This document shows positions 35,363 through 45,390 of a DNA stretch of 64,000 nt, one piece after another. The stretch is from Erpobdella octoculata. Taxonomy: Eukaryota; Annelida; Clitellata; Hirudinida; Erpobdellidae. The notes under the pieces are model-generated. The model had not been told where the DNA came from. It did no database searches and saw nothing but the letters and a program-made list of their open reading frames with translations. How positions within the stretch are numbered: the first letter of the stretch is position 1; each line of letters begins with the position of its first letter. The DNA lies in NCBI GenBank assembly GCA_963978895.1, contig OZ022242.1, positions 2,519,666 through 2,583,665 on the forward strand, given 5' to 3'. The position numbers were made by a program, and so were the translations under genes.

Positions 35363-36296
35363 GTGAGTGAGTGAGTGAGTGAGTGAGTGAGTGAGTGAGT
35401 GAGTGAGTGAGTGAGTGAGTGAGTGAGTGAGTGAGTGAGTGAGTGAGTGAGTGAGTGAGTGAGTGAGTGAGTGAGTGAGTGAGTGAGTGAGTGAGTGAGT
35501 GAGTGAGTGAGTGAGTGAGTGAGTGAGTGAGTGAGTGAGTGAGTGAGTGAGTGAGTGAGTGAGTGAGTGAGTGAGTGAGTGAGTGAGTGAGTGAGTGAGT
35601 GAGTGAGTGAGTGAGTGAGTGAGTGAGTGAGTGAGTGAGTGAGTGAGTGAGTGAGTGAGTGAGTGAGTGAGTGAGTGAGTGAGTGAGTGAGTGAGTGAGT
35701 GAGTGAGTGAGTGAGTGAGTGAGTGAGTGAGTGAGTGAGTGAGTGAGTGAGTGAGTGAGTGAGTGAGTGAGTGAGTGAGTGAGTGAGTGAGTGAGTGAGT
35801 GAGTGAGTGAGTGAGTGAGTGAGTGAGTGAGTGAGTGAGTGAGTGAGTGAGTGAGTGAGTGAGTGAGTGAGTGAGTGAGTGAGTGAGTGAGTGAGTGAGT
35901 GAGTGAGTGAGTGAGTGAGTGAGTGAGTGAGTGAGTGAGTGAGTGAGTGAGTGAGTGAGTGAGTGAGTGAGTGAGTGAGTGAGTGAGTGAGTGAGTGAGT
36001 GAGTGAGTGAGTGAGTGAGTGAGTGAGTGAGTGAGTGAGTGAGTGAGTGAGTGAGTGAGTGAGTGAGTGAGTGAGTGAGTGAGTGAGTGAGTGAGTGAGT
36101 GAGTGAGTGAGTGAGTGAGTGAGTGAGTGAGTGAGTGAGTGAGTGAGTGAGTGAGTGAGTGAGTGAGTGAGTGAGTGAGTGAGTGAGTGAGTGAGTGAGT
36201 GAGTGAGTGAGTGAGTGAGTGAGTGAGTGAGTGAGTGAGTGAGTGAGTGAGTGAGTGAGTGAGTGAGTGAGTGAGTGAGTGAGTGAGTGAGTGAGC
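35363..36296. repeat. ~930-bp (GTGA)n array in DYRK intron 3
   Basis: About 233 tandem GTGA units with essentially no interruption until a single GCGA at the right edge. In the kinase transcript it reads (TCAC)n. The long Thr-His-Ser-Leu frames on the minus strand are artefacts of this unit. Confidence 0.97.
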
Positions 36297-36652
36297 GAGT
36301 TTAGCGTTGTAAATAAGGGAGCGAAACAAAGGCGCCACGATAATACACAACATCCGATGTTTATATGCACAATAAAGAAAAGTATTTCCTCCATCGATTT
36401 CTGCCTTAAAGCCAACTTTTTAGTCATTCAATTGAATCCGTCAAGTCCTCCGTCATCGCAAGCAACAGCGCATTATCAACATCAACAACACCAACAAAAA
36501 CATCAACAACAATAAATAACCAATGGCAACACGAGCTGCTACGTCGATTGGAACAGAATCAATCAGCCGAATCTATTGAATCCAGATAATGAGACTGAGA
36601 AAGATCCCATCGGGTTGGTAATTAACGTGGAAATATCTTTAACATCTGATTA

Positions 36653-36719
36653 ATCATCATCATCATCATCGTCACTACCCCCTAACCCCCGCTATCGTCA
36701 AAGTCGTCGTCATCATCGC

Positions 36720-36750
<31 letters not shown>

Positions 36751-37340
36751 ATAATCATCATCATCATCATCATCATCATCGCGGATCACGAAATATGAAG
36801 TATCTTAAATTGAACAATTTAATTTTATCAATAAGTACTAAAGAAATGACTACTGTAATTTTTTGCATACAACGTGCATCTATGCATACAAATACGGTAG
36901 TTATGCACTTATGCACGACACGCCATCGCCTGCATGAAACATCCGGTTTGTGTACTTCCTTTAATAAAAAAAAAAGTATAAATAACTCTACGAAGAAAAT
37001 AGTGTGTGTGTGTGTGTGTTTGTATTGTGTGTGTGGGTGTGTGTGAAAACAAAGAAATGTGCTTGTAACTCCGTGATATTTCCAAAAACAAAAAATTAAA
37101 AATCCAGAGCTCAGGTAATATTCTGAGAACGACCACATTTTATGCACACCACGACCCGGCGGGGGGGGAGCACATTTCACTCCACTAATTCCGCCCTTGT
37201 CAATCCTCTCATCATTGACGTCGTGTAGCCAACGACATCATTATCTTTATCATCATTATTATCATCACCGTTATCATCATCATCATCATCATAATCATAG
37301 TCGTCATCATCATCACCATCGTCGTCGTCGTCGTCGTCAG
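36653..37340. repeat. scattered (ATC)n/(GTC)n arrays
   Basis: Two trinucleotide blocks, 36653-36781 and about 37240-37340, mix ATC, GTC and CGTC. A GT run lies at about 37002-37045. No gene between them. Confidence 0.8.
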
Positions 37341-37590
37341 CGTCACAATCATCGTTAAAGTAGCAAATCCACGGAAGCTATCGTGAAAATGTTTCCATTG
37401 TAAATTCCAAGAGCAATTAATTATTAATTTTAAGTACTGAAAAACATACTTTTAGACAAATTGTCGTAATTATTTCAAAATTGTACGCAGCTTACTTGAA
37501 CCTGGCAGGTGTAATGATGATAATGATGGTGATGAAAACGACGAAATTGCTCTCCCAACTTTAATGTCAATGATTGCGGCTGTTAGACAA

Positions 37591-37726
37591 CGCTGATGGT
37601 AGTGGTGATGGTGGTGGTGGTGGTGGTGGTGGTGGTGGTGGTGGTGGTGGTGGTGGTGGTGGTGGTGGTGGTGGTGGTGGTGGTGGTGGTGGTGGTGGTG
37701 GTGGTGATGATGATGACGATGATGAC

Positions 37727-37801
<75 letters not shown>
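37591..37801. repeat. (GGT)n-(GAT)n compound trinucleotide array
   Basis: About 37 GGT units pass through GATGAC into about 30 GAT units. Every frame is open and low-complexity. The GGT half is G-rich on the plus strand, antisense to the kinase transcript. Confidence 0.97.
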
Positions 37802-38012
37802 GTCAATGAAGACGATTATTACTATGGTGATCTTTATATAGCACCTCAAAATTCAAACTCCGCTCAGTTATACACACAAAAAACAGACATTGAGTTACGA
37901 AAGAAAGTGCAATACGTGTAATTGTTATATGTATTGATTACACTGCATTAACGTTCTCTTTTACTATTATTAAATTTTATTCTATATTTCTGTTCTACTT
38001 TCTGTTCTACTA

Positions 38013-38567
38013 TCAAAGTTACCCGGTTTTGCCCGGGGGTTTAAAGGTTTTTTCTCTTGTTGTTTCTCTCTCTCTCTCTCTCTCTCTCGCTTTCTCGCAT
38101 TTTCTCTCTAGGCATAGCCATAGACCTTACCTTAACCGTAATACCGTATATATTTATGTGTATACCGTATTTTAACGCATATAACGCACACTCCGACCTG
38201 CCTGGAAAGGTCATGAAAAAGAATGTTGGTCAATTAATCAGAAAATGTAAATACGTAAAATGTATTTTAAATAATGTATATAAGACATTTTACCAATCAA
38301 AGTGTGTTTATTCATAAAGCTACATCTTTTTTTAACCTCTCTCCAGGCTCTAACAGGTGGGCGTTATATGCAAAAAATACGGTATAGGTATTTATATCAA
38401 TTGTATATTGATTGTATATGCGTATCTGAGCAGATTATATTAAAATCTGAATCAAATATACTCGAGGAGCATGGTCAAGTTTGGTCTGTGTCTACCTTGC
38501 AAAAAAGCGGTTGGCGTTTTGTGGTGAGATAACCAAGAAACCCGGGAAACGCGGGTATCTCAGCTAG
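38013..38567 (+). mobile_element. non-autonomous Helitron, family 2
   Basis: It starts TCAAAGTTACCCGGTTTTGC immediately after an A. It ends with a 5-bp-stem hairpin (ACCCG ... CGGGT) followed eight bases later by CTAG and then T. There is no target duplication. A CT microsatellite sits about 55 bp from the 5' end. No coding capacity; 555 bp. Related pieces lie at 15525-15822 (minus) and 16330, and perhaps 9572. Confidence 0.75.
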
Positions 38568-38939
38568 TAATTTATATTATCATCATCATCATCATCATCA
38601 TTATCATTGTTATTGTTAGTTTTATTATGTTCTGTGCTCATTATTTTATTCAAAAACTACCTTTTTATAATAATAATAATAATAAAACTTTGACATCATT
38701 ATTTTTCATCGGGAAATTTTGAAAATTATTGAAACATTTTAATGGAATAAGGCTTATTTTATATTATCATCAAAATGTCAGTGAAAATAATTTGAAAGCT
38801 GTACTATAATTTATATCAAACTTATTAATAATTGTTTTTCATATGTTAACAAACATGACTATTATTATTGTCACCATTGGTAACCACTCAACATACATAC
38901 ATACACACACGCACGCACGCACGCGCGCACGCACACACA

Positions 38940-39294
38940 CACATACATAGATACATACATACATACATACATACATACATACATACATACATACATACAT
39001 ACATACATACATACATACATACATACATACATACATACATACATACATACATACATACATACATACATACATACATACATACATACATACATACATACAT
39101 ACATACATACATACATACATACATACATACATACATACATACATACATACATACATACATACATACATACATACATACATACATACATACATACATACAT
39201 ACATACATACATACATACATACATACATACATACATACATACATACATACATACATACATACATACATACATACATACATACATACATACATAC
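38940..39294 (-). repeat. (GTAT)n array starting at a DYRK 5' splice site
   Basis: About 88 GTAT units in transcript sense (ATAC on the plus strand), preceded on the far side by short GCAC/ACAC runs. The first unit after exon base 39295 supplies the donor (AAAA|GTATGT). Confidence 0.97.
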
Positions 39295-39435
39295 TTTTAT
39301 CCCGCTCCGTCCAGACTGTTTGAGCAGAACATTCTCCGGCTTCAGGTCGCAGTGTATGATGGAATGGTTGAATAGAAGTTGAAGGCATTGTAACATCGAG
39401 TAGGCAAACTTTCTTACTAACTGTAAGCTGAATCC
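39295..39435 (-). CDS. DYRK2: DYRK2-type kinase, exon 3 (catalytic loop)
   Basis: The 47-codon exon starts after acceptor AATAATTTTACAG with Gly-Phe-Ser-Leu and ends Ser-Gly-Arg-Ser-Gly-Ile-Lys before donor GTATGT, phase 0 at both ends. It carries the catalytic loop His-Cys-Asp-Leu-Lys-Pro-Glu-Asn. The Cys after His is the DYRK form of the HRD motif; Asp is the catalytic base and Asn binds metal. It joins in frame to the DFG motif of the next exon. Upstream in the transcript the intron ends in 31-bp hairpin repeats, and downstream it opens directly into the GTAT array. Confidence 0.93.
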
Positions 39436-39439
39436 CTGT

Positions 39440-39632
39440 AAAATTATTACAATTACATTGGGTTGTAATTATAATTATTACAATTACATTGGGTTGTAAT
39501 TATAATTATTACAATTACATTGGGTTGTAATTATAATTATTACAATTACATTGGGTTGTAATTATAATTATTACAATTACATTGGGTTGTAATTATAATT
39601 ATTACAATTAAATTGGGTTGTAATTATAATTA
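39440..39632. repeat. 31-bp hairpin minisatellite next to a DYRK acceptor
   Basis: Six tandem 31-bp units, each containing TTACAATTACATTGGGTTGT followed by AATTATAATTA. TTACAA and TTGTAA within each unit are inverted repeats, so each can fold. The unit nearest the exon merges into the acceptor region. Confidence 0.95.
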
Positions 39633-40992
39633 ATAGTCTTGTCTTCTTGTACATTGATTAGGTTTTTTAACGCAACAAAAGCAGTTGGTTTTAAAAATTA
39701 AAAATGCATTTCCTTCTCGCAGATAAGAACTCAGGTTTTCAAGAATCTCTTTCATAGAATTCCTTGGTGACTGGTTACACACAAACAAAAAAAAAACAGT
39801 TATTTTTCTGCCGTACTGTATTATCTGAGATATCAATGTAATGATAGAAAGTGGTGGTAGTTGTATTCTCGCAGTATTTATGGGTTAATAATTACTAACA
39901 GACAGTTGATAACATCAATAATTTTGTCGTAACACTTGCTCTGGCGACACCAGCTAGATTCGAATACCATCATTTTGTCACCTGTTTATTTTTCTAGTAA
40001 GCTTCATTTCAATCAAATGTAACTGCAGCTGTTGTTGTTACTATAACAAACGAGTGGAATTGACTTGAATTGTGATGACGGAAAAAATATTAATATAATG
40101 TATTCATCGTATCGAAATGTGAATATGGTACAGAGGATAACCCATGTGTTGGGTTCAATGTTTTTGACACATGCTTGGGTTGGGTGGAAATAAAAGTAAA
40201 AAAAATTTAAAAAAAAAAATTTAATTGTTGGTTGTGTTAGAAAATGTAACTTTTCAGGTTGGTCGGGTTGGGTTGAGCAAATGGTGGGTTAGGATGGGTC
40301 GCCAAAAATGTACCCATGACCACCTCCGATATGGTATCTATATCAGGAACGAATACATACAAATTTTTAGTTTGAGTGAGCTTCAAGATTTTCTTATAAC
40401 TCCCCAGTTGTTTTATTTTGCTCGAGTCAATGGGTGTTTAAATATATGGAAAATATTGTAATAAACATTTTGTTTTAAACTTTATATTTTTATATTTTAG
40501 TCATAGTTTAGTTTTAAATGTAATAGTTTTTTTTATTCTTGACTTTAGCAGGAATTAAACCGTCTCAACAAACATAAGTTATAATCGATCTAAATTATTA
40601 ATTAATTAATTAATTTAACAAAATAAATGTAAAATATCTCAGAATCAAAGATAAACTAGAAATCATATAAAATCATATATATATATATATATACATCCTC
40701 CACCCCATCCACTCAAAGTTTCTCCGTTTAAAAGACCAGGGATCTTTAATTAGAAAAGAGAAATCATCGACCTAACAGCTTCCTATAAATATATATAAAT
40801 ATGTCTATATAAGTAGATTACTTTTTTTTAATTAAGCAGATGTTCTCCGTGATGGAAATGACATGACATAGATCAGTTCTCAGTTGACCCAATAACTACT
40901 AATTATTTCTTCTTTTTTCTGCAAGCTCAGTCTACCCATCTTCTCCAACGGGCTTAACTGGGGGGGGGCCAAGCAACACGGAGACCCGTACC
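39633..40992. other. DYRK intron 2, left portion
   Basis: AT-rich. A B-box-like AGATTCGAATACC near 39956 may be a SINE remnant. A GGGTTGGG-rich segment (40140-40310) recalls the GC blocks of the Helitrons. No exon seen. Confidence 0.4.
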
Positions 40993-41363
40993 ATATATAA
41001 AGAATAAGCATATGGGACCTACACTTATTATCGGCGTACAGGGGGAAATATACAGTCTTTTTTTGGCCCTTCTATAGGGAGAAATATTTAGTCTTTTTTC
41101 GACCCTTCTGAAATAGGAGCCGTAAATAAAATCGTCTGTACGAACAAAGTGTTTATTATTAAAGATTTATTAAAAAAATTGCTGAAAGTAGAAATCGCTT
41201 ATAACTTTTTAAGTTAGTTGCGCACCCAGGTTATATTAGTCTCTTTTCTTTAGAAACTTAATTAAGTTCTAGGCCCTCTAACGCTAGCTGTTCTTTGCTT
41301 TTACGGCCCTCCTGAAATAGCTCTTGCCTAATACATTTTGCATATGCTTATTCTATATATGAT
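40993..41363. mobile_element. MITE with 10-bp target duplication
   Basis: A 371-bp segment has ~20-bp terminal inverted repeats centred on GAATAAGCATATG / CATATGCTTATTC. It is flanked by a perfect direct repeat GACCCGTACC (40983-40992 and 41364-41373). No coding capacity. A duplication of this length points to a Mutator-like or related superfamily. Confidence 0.65.
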
Positions 41364-41597
41364 GACCCGTACCCGACCCACTAAACACCATCTCGACTGC
41401 TCCTAGAATTATTTAAGTACCATGCTTACGATTTTTCACCGCCCTGTTCACCAAAAAAAAATTCAATTTTTATTTCAATTAAATTATTCAATAATGTATT
41501 TAAGACTTCGACGCTTCGGAAGAAAAAAAATCACGTTTCGAGTTTCCATGGTTACGTTTCAATTAACATTTACAAGTACATTCCTATATCTGTATCG

Positions 41598-41608
41598 CTC
41601 TCTCTCTC

Positions 41609-41680
<72 letters not shown>
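41598..41680. repeat. (CT)n microsatellite
   Basis: About 38 CT units with a CCCCCT interruption at the left. Confidence 0.95.
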
Positions 41681-41686
<6 letters not shown>

Positions 41687-41905
41687 ACTCTTCTGTGGCT
41701 TCGTGTCTCGACTTGTTTGATGGCTCAGACCAGGCTCTACTTGCTGATTGTGTGGTTAATCTTCTTGGGGACAGGTCTCGGACGACGACGATCGTTGCAT
41801 TTTGTTTAGCATGCAAACGTTTCAAAGGAGTTGAAAGAGTTGCACTTGTGAAGACAAGTGCATTTTCACGGAGGTGTGAAACAAATTATCGTTGTCATCA
41901 GGGTA

Positions 41906-41908
<3 letters not shown>

Positions 41909-41963
<55 letters not shown>
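41909..41963. repeat. (TA)n microsatellite
   Basis: About 27 TA units. Confidence 0.95.
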
Positions 41964-41967
<4 letters not shown>

Positions 41968-42087
41968 TCGGTGTCACTCGCATCTTGTTGATTATGTCAC
42001 GTAATTTGTCACCAAGGTTGTGTAAAGAAGTCTGTTCTGTCAACTCAGAGTTGTCTGAGGATCTTATAATGCCAACTCCATTCGACC

Positions 42088-42185
42088 TGACCCACCAAAA
42101 AAGGTTGACCCACCAAAAAAAGTTGACCCACAAAAAAAGTTGACCCACCAAAAAGTTTGACTCATCAAAAAAGGTTGACCCACCC
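42088..42185. repeat. 17-18-bp TTGACCCACCAAAAAAGG minisatellite
   Basis: Six units with variable A-run length; it ends in GACCCACCCCAAGCC. Confidence 0.9.
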
Positions 42186-42539
42186 CAAGCCACCTACTTT
42201 TCTAAGAGACCGGCCCGATTAGAAACCAATAGGATCAATTTGTTATTTTGAAAGATATAAATTTTCAGTTATCAATGACATCAATACGTCGCACATTCAA
42301 ACATCTTAGTCTACAACTTAAATCAACTTTCAAATACCAAATGTTATCCTGTGGGTAAAACGACTCGCTCAGTTGAGGATCCAACGCAGCCCGCCTAAGA
42401 GTTGGATCGGACAGGTCTAGGAAGAACCCGAGGCGTCTTGAAGAACCAACGGCTTGATACAGAAAAAAGCAAAGAGAATAACCACTAACCGGAGGCGCGC
42501 GTAGAGGGTTGTGATTAAACGCGTTCAAAGTCATGGGGG

Positions 42540-42600
42540 TCATGGGGCTCGCCCAACGGCATACCGGTTAAGGCGTCACCCGCTACCAGCTTGGGATCAA
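42540..42600 (+). mobile_element. possible tRNA-like SINE head
   Basis: An A-box-like ACCGGTTAAGGCG lies in a GC-rich context, with CTTGGGATCAAAG in place of a B box. Low confidence. Confidence 0.25.
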
Positions 42601-43412
42601 AGAAAAAGGAAATATTCTGACGTACTATTTATTGACCCGACACGACCACGTAACAGGATTCAACATTTGTAACTCGGAATGTTTTACCTCTAAACAACTA
42701 CTACTTCAAAATCAAATTGAAGACCACTCACTGACTACTCAATCTACTCATCTCCAGATGATTGTAATTTTCACCGTGGCATAGAAACTTTTTAAGCGTG
42801 AGTCTATCTATAATAATCATCATTTTTATTTTTAAGAATTGGTCAAGGGTTTCGAAAAATTTGTTTTGAAAAGTGGCTCCGACCGACTTCTCCTCACACC
42901 CCCCCCCCCCCGCCCCCGTCATCAGGTTTTTCTGGGGGCAAGAAGTACGGAAAGAAGGTTTCGAAGGAAAATGTGATTTTTTGACAACTTGGAAAATTGG
43001 TGGGCCTTCAGAAGAACTTGCCCCCCAAGGTTTTGCTGATATTTACTTTTGATGACTCTACCTAAAAAGCTTAAATCAGTATCACCATTGACATCGCCAT
43101 CAACAATAACCTTCGTCTTTGTCATTCAAGCAAGTCTGTTTTCATAGGTTTTGTCACTGTTAAATCATTTCAAGTTCTGGTTGTTTAAAATGTAAAAATG
43201 AAATCCACATCATCGTCGGATTCAACTTTTAAAATACCATTATCTTTATAATGCATTGATGTTTTTATTCTCAATTTTTCTTTTTTATCATCTAACCTGT
43301 CATACCATTCCCAGTTTGAACCCTCCACACACACACACACACACATACATAAACACACACACACGTATATAAACAAACACACACACACTCATAAATATAT
43401 ACACACACAAAC

Positions 43413-43697
43413 CTGAAACTTGTTTCTCTTGATGAGCTCATACAAGTTCATACTTAGCAGCTCGAACGTGATACAGATATGATTCCTAAAGAGGAAGTGC
43501 TCAATAATGTGGATGGCATTGCAAGCGTTGTTGGCGTCCTCCCTTTTCAGGTGCTGGAGAATTTTGATCTCTTCCTGGGCCTGTCTGTGGAATCGCTTTT
43601 CATTTCTGACCATCTTCAGGGCGACGTCGGTCTTCGTCTTGTGGTCAAAGGCCTTCACCACCTGGCCGAAGCTGCCTTTGCCGATAATTCTGATGAC
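43413..43697 (-). CDS. DYRK2: DYRK2-type kinase, exon 2 (N lobe)
   Basis: The 95-codon exon lies between acceptor AATGCAATCTCAG and donor TTTCAG|GTTTGT, phase 0 at both ends. It encodes the N lobe: glycine loop Gly-Lys-Gly-Ser-Phe-Gly-Gln-Val, ATP-binding Lys in Val-Ala-Leu-Lys-Met-Val, and the C-helix with its conserved Glu (Gln-Glu-Glu-Ile-Lys-Ile-Leu). It continues to the hinge ([12 protein letters not shown]). The match to vertebrate DYRK2 and DYRK3 is very close. Immediately past the donor the intron is GT-rich for about 85 bp (43325-43410). Confidence 0.95.
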
Positions 43698-44760
43698 CTG
43701 AGATTGCATTAATGAGTGAGTTGGGTTGAGTTGAGTTGAGTTGGTGTGCGAGAAGTTGAAGTCTTGTGAGATATGAAGTAAGTGATTTGTAAGAGTCTGC
43801 ATAGGAAGGTAGGTATGTAGTCATGTGGGTGCCTGTGGGCTATGTAGGACCATGTGTTGAACATGTAGAGATATTTTATTGTGTTAGTTATTAGTTAAGA
43901 AATTTTGTGATGTCCAGGTAAAGTCTGTGTGTGTGTGGGCATTTATTGATACATGTAATAAAAACGTGTTTTTATGGAAGTGAATCTGCTTGGAGGTGGA
44001 GTGTGTGTGAATTTAATGACCAGGCTGAGCAATAAACATTGGCATTAATTAGAAAAAGTGCCAATGATTATGAGGTGAAAATATATCTATATACAATATA
44101 CATATATAATATCACAATGGAGAAACATCTACTAATTCAATGTTTTCTGATCTTAATCTTTGAATTAAGATTATAATGACTGATAATAATGCTAGCAAAA
44201 ACACTAAATCATAGTATCAGTGATTAAATAATTACAAACATAAATATAATAAATAAATAACTATAATTTGTACAGTACATAGACAACATACTTGTACAAT
44301 GAAATAGTAATATTAGTCTAGAAATTGTTATAAGTAGGTTGTGCATCCAGTTGTTATATCAAGACATCCTTGGTTCTCTTTAAGTTCCTCTTAATTTTCT
44401 TAATCAGCCAATTATTACTCAAGTGCAGTTGAATAACAATCTCAAAAGAGCTTTTTTGGATTATGGTAGGGATTATTTTTAATGGAATAAATCATTGAAG
44501 AAATAATGAATTGCACAATCTCAAATTATAATTGGTTTTATTAAAAAAACCACTGAACTTGAAAAAATTAGGCAGGTGCAAGTTTTGGTTTAAAAAAATT
44601 ACAAAATAAAATAATTAAAAAAATTCATTATATAAAAAAGTTTAAATGTTAATTACATTTCATTATAAAAATAGAAGAAAAAACTCAAAATAATTTTTTT
44701 TATGTTACTTTTACTAACAAAATGATTTAAGCATTTTTTTTAAACATAAAAAAATCTAAC

Positions 44761-45390
44761 TTCATATCTGTATGCAATGTGATCTTGTGGGATGTGAATG
44801 TATGACCCCTGTTCGTCGTCGTAGTTATCATTGTTCGAAGCCCCGGCCACACCCGGTCTCTTGGCAGCGTTCTGTCCGATGAAGTAGATATGCTTATACT
44901 GCTGGATCTCTTGAAGCTCGTACGAAGACATCTGCTCGCCGAACATCTTCAGGGCCGTGGCAGGACTCATGGGCAGAGCCCCGTCTCTTCGACTGAGCCC
45001 CGGTCCGCTTCTCTCCCCCGAAAGAAAATCTCCCTTGCTGGCGGCGCTAGACGTTGGTCTCAGCTGAGGTAGGTGGAACTGGCCGATGGCATTGTTTCTG
45101 TGATTGGAGCTGTAGCTCTGATAAGTCGGTCCGTCTCCCTGTACGTGCTCGGGTCCGCTGTCGCCGGCGTCCTCCGGCTGGACGTGATGGCTGCTGCTCT
45201 GAGAAGACTTGTAGTTGCTGCAGTCGACGGTCGCCTGGTTGTAGGCATTGTTGTTCTGGCCGTTGTTGCGCTGTCTCCTGTTCGTCTGGTTGTTGGACGT
45301 CGTCGGGCCGGTGTTGTTGTTGCAGTTGTGGTTGGTCGTGGATATGCCAACGCCCTGGGTGGACAGCGGAGGTAGTTGGCGCGAAGGCAT
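44761..45390 (-). CDS. DYRK2: DYRK2-type kinase, first coding exon (N-terminal regulatory region)
   Basis: From the ATG at 45390-45388 the frame runs 210 codons to donor GAA|GTTAGA, phase 0. The first ~130 residues are Asn/Ser/Gln-rich and low-complexity. Then come the class II DYRK features: the NAPA-type segment (Pro-Met-Ser-Pro-Ala-Thr-Ala-Leu through Tyr-Phe-Ile-Gly-Gln-Asn-Ala) and the DYRK-homology box (Asn-Tyr-Asp-Asp-Glu-Gln-Gly-Ser-Tyr ... Asp-His-Ile-Ala-Tyr-Arg-Tyr-Glu). Both lie just before the kinase domain and assist tyrosine autophosphorylation. The frame is open a further 20 codons upstream without an ATG, so a spliced 5' exon is possible. The four exons give 704 residues (human DYRK2 is about 600). 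The enzyme should phosphorylate Ser/Thr substrates in cytoplasm and nucleus. Confidence 0.88.

Noticed and set aside
35198..36427. 409- and 331-codon minus-strand open frames of Thr-His-Ser-Leu repeats
   Set aside because: They are a product of the GTGA microsatellite inside a kinase intron, flanked by non-coding sequence.
38839..39396. Kinase frame continuing into 90 copies of Tyr-Val-Cys-Met
   Set aside because: The conserved kinase sequence stops at Gly-Ile-Lys and resumes at the DFG exon, so the repeat is intronic, past the GTATGT donor.
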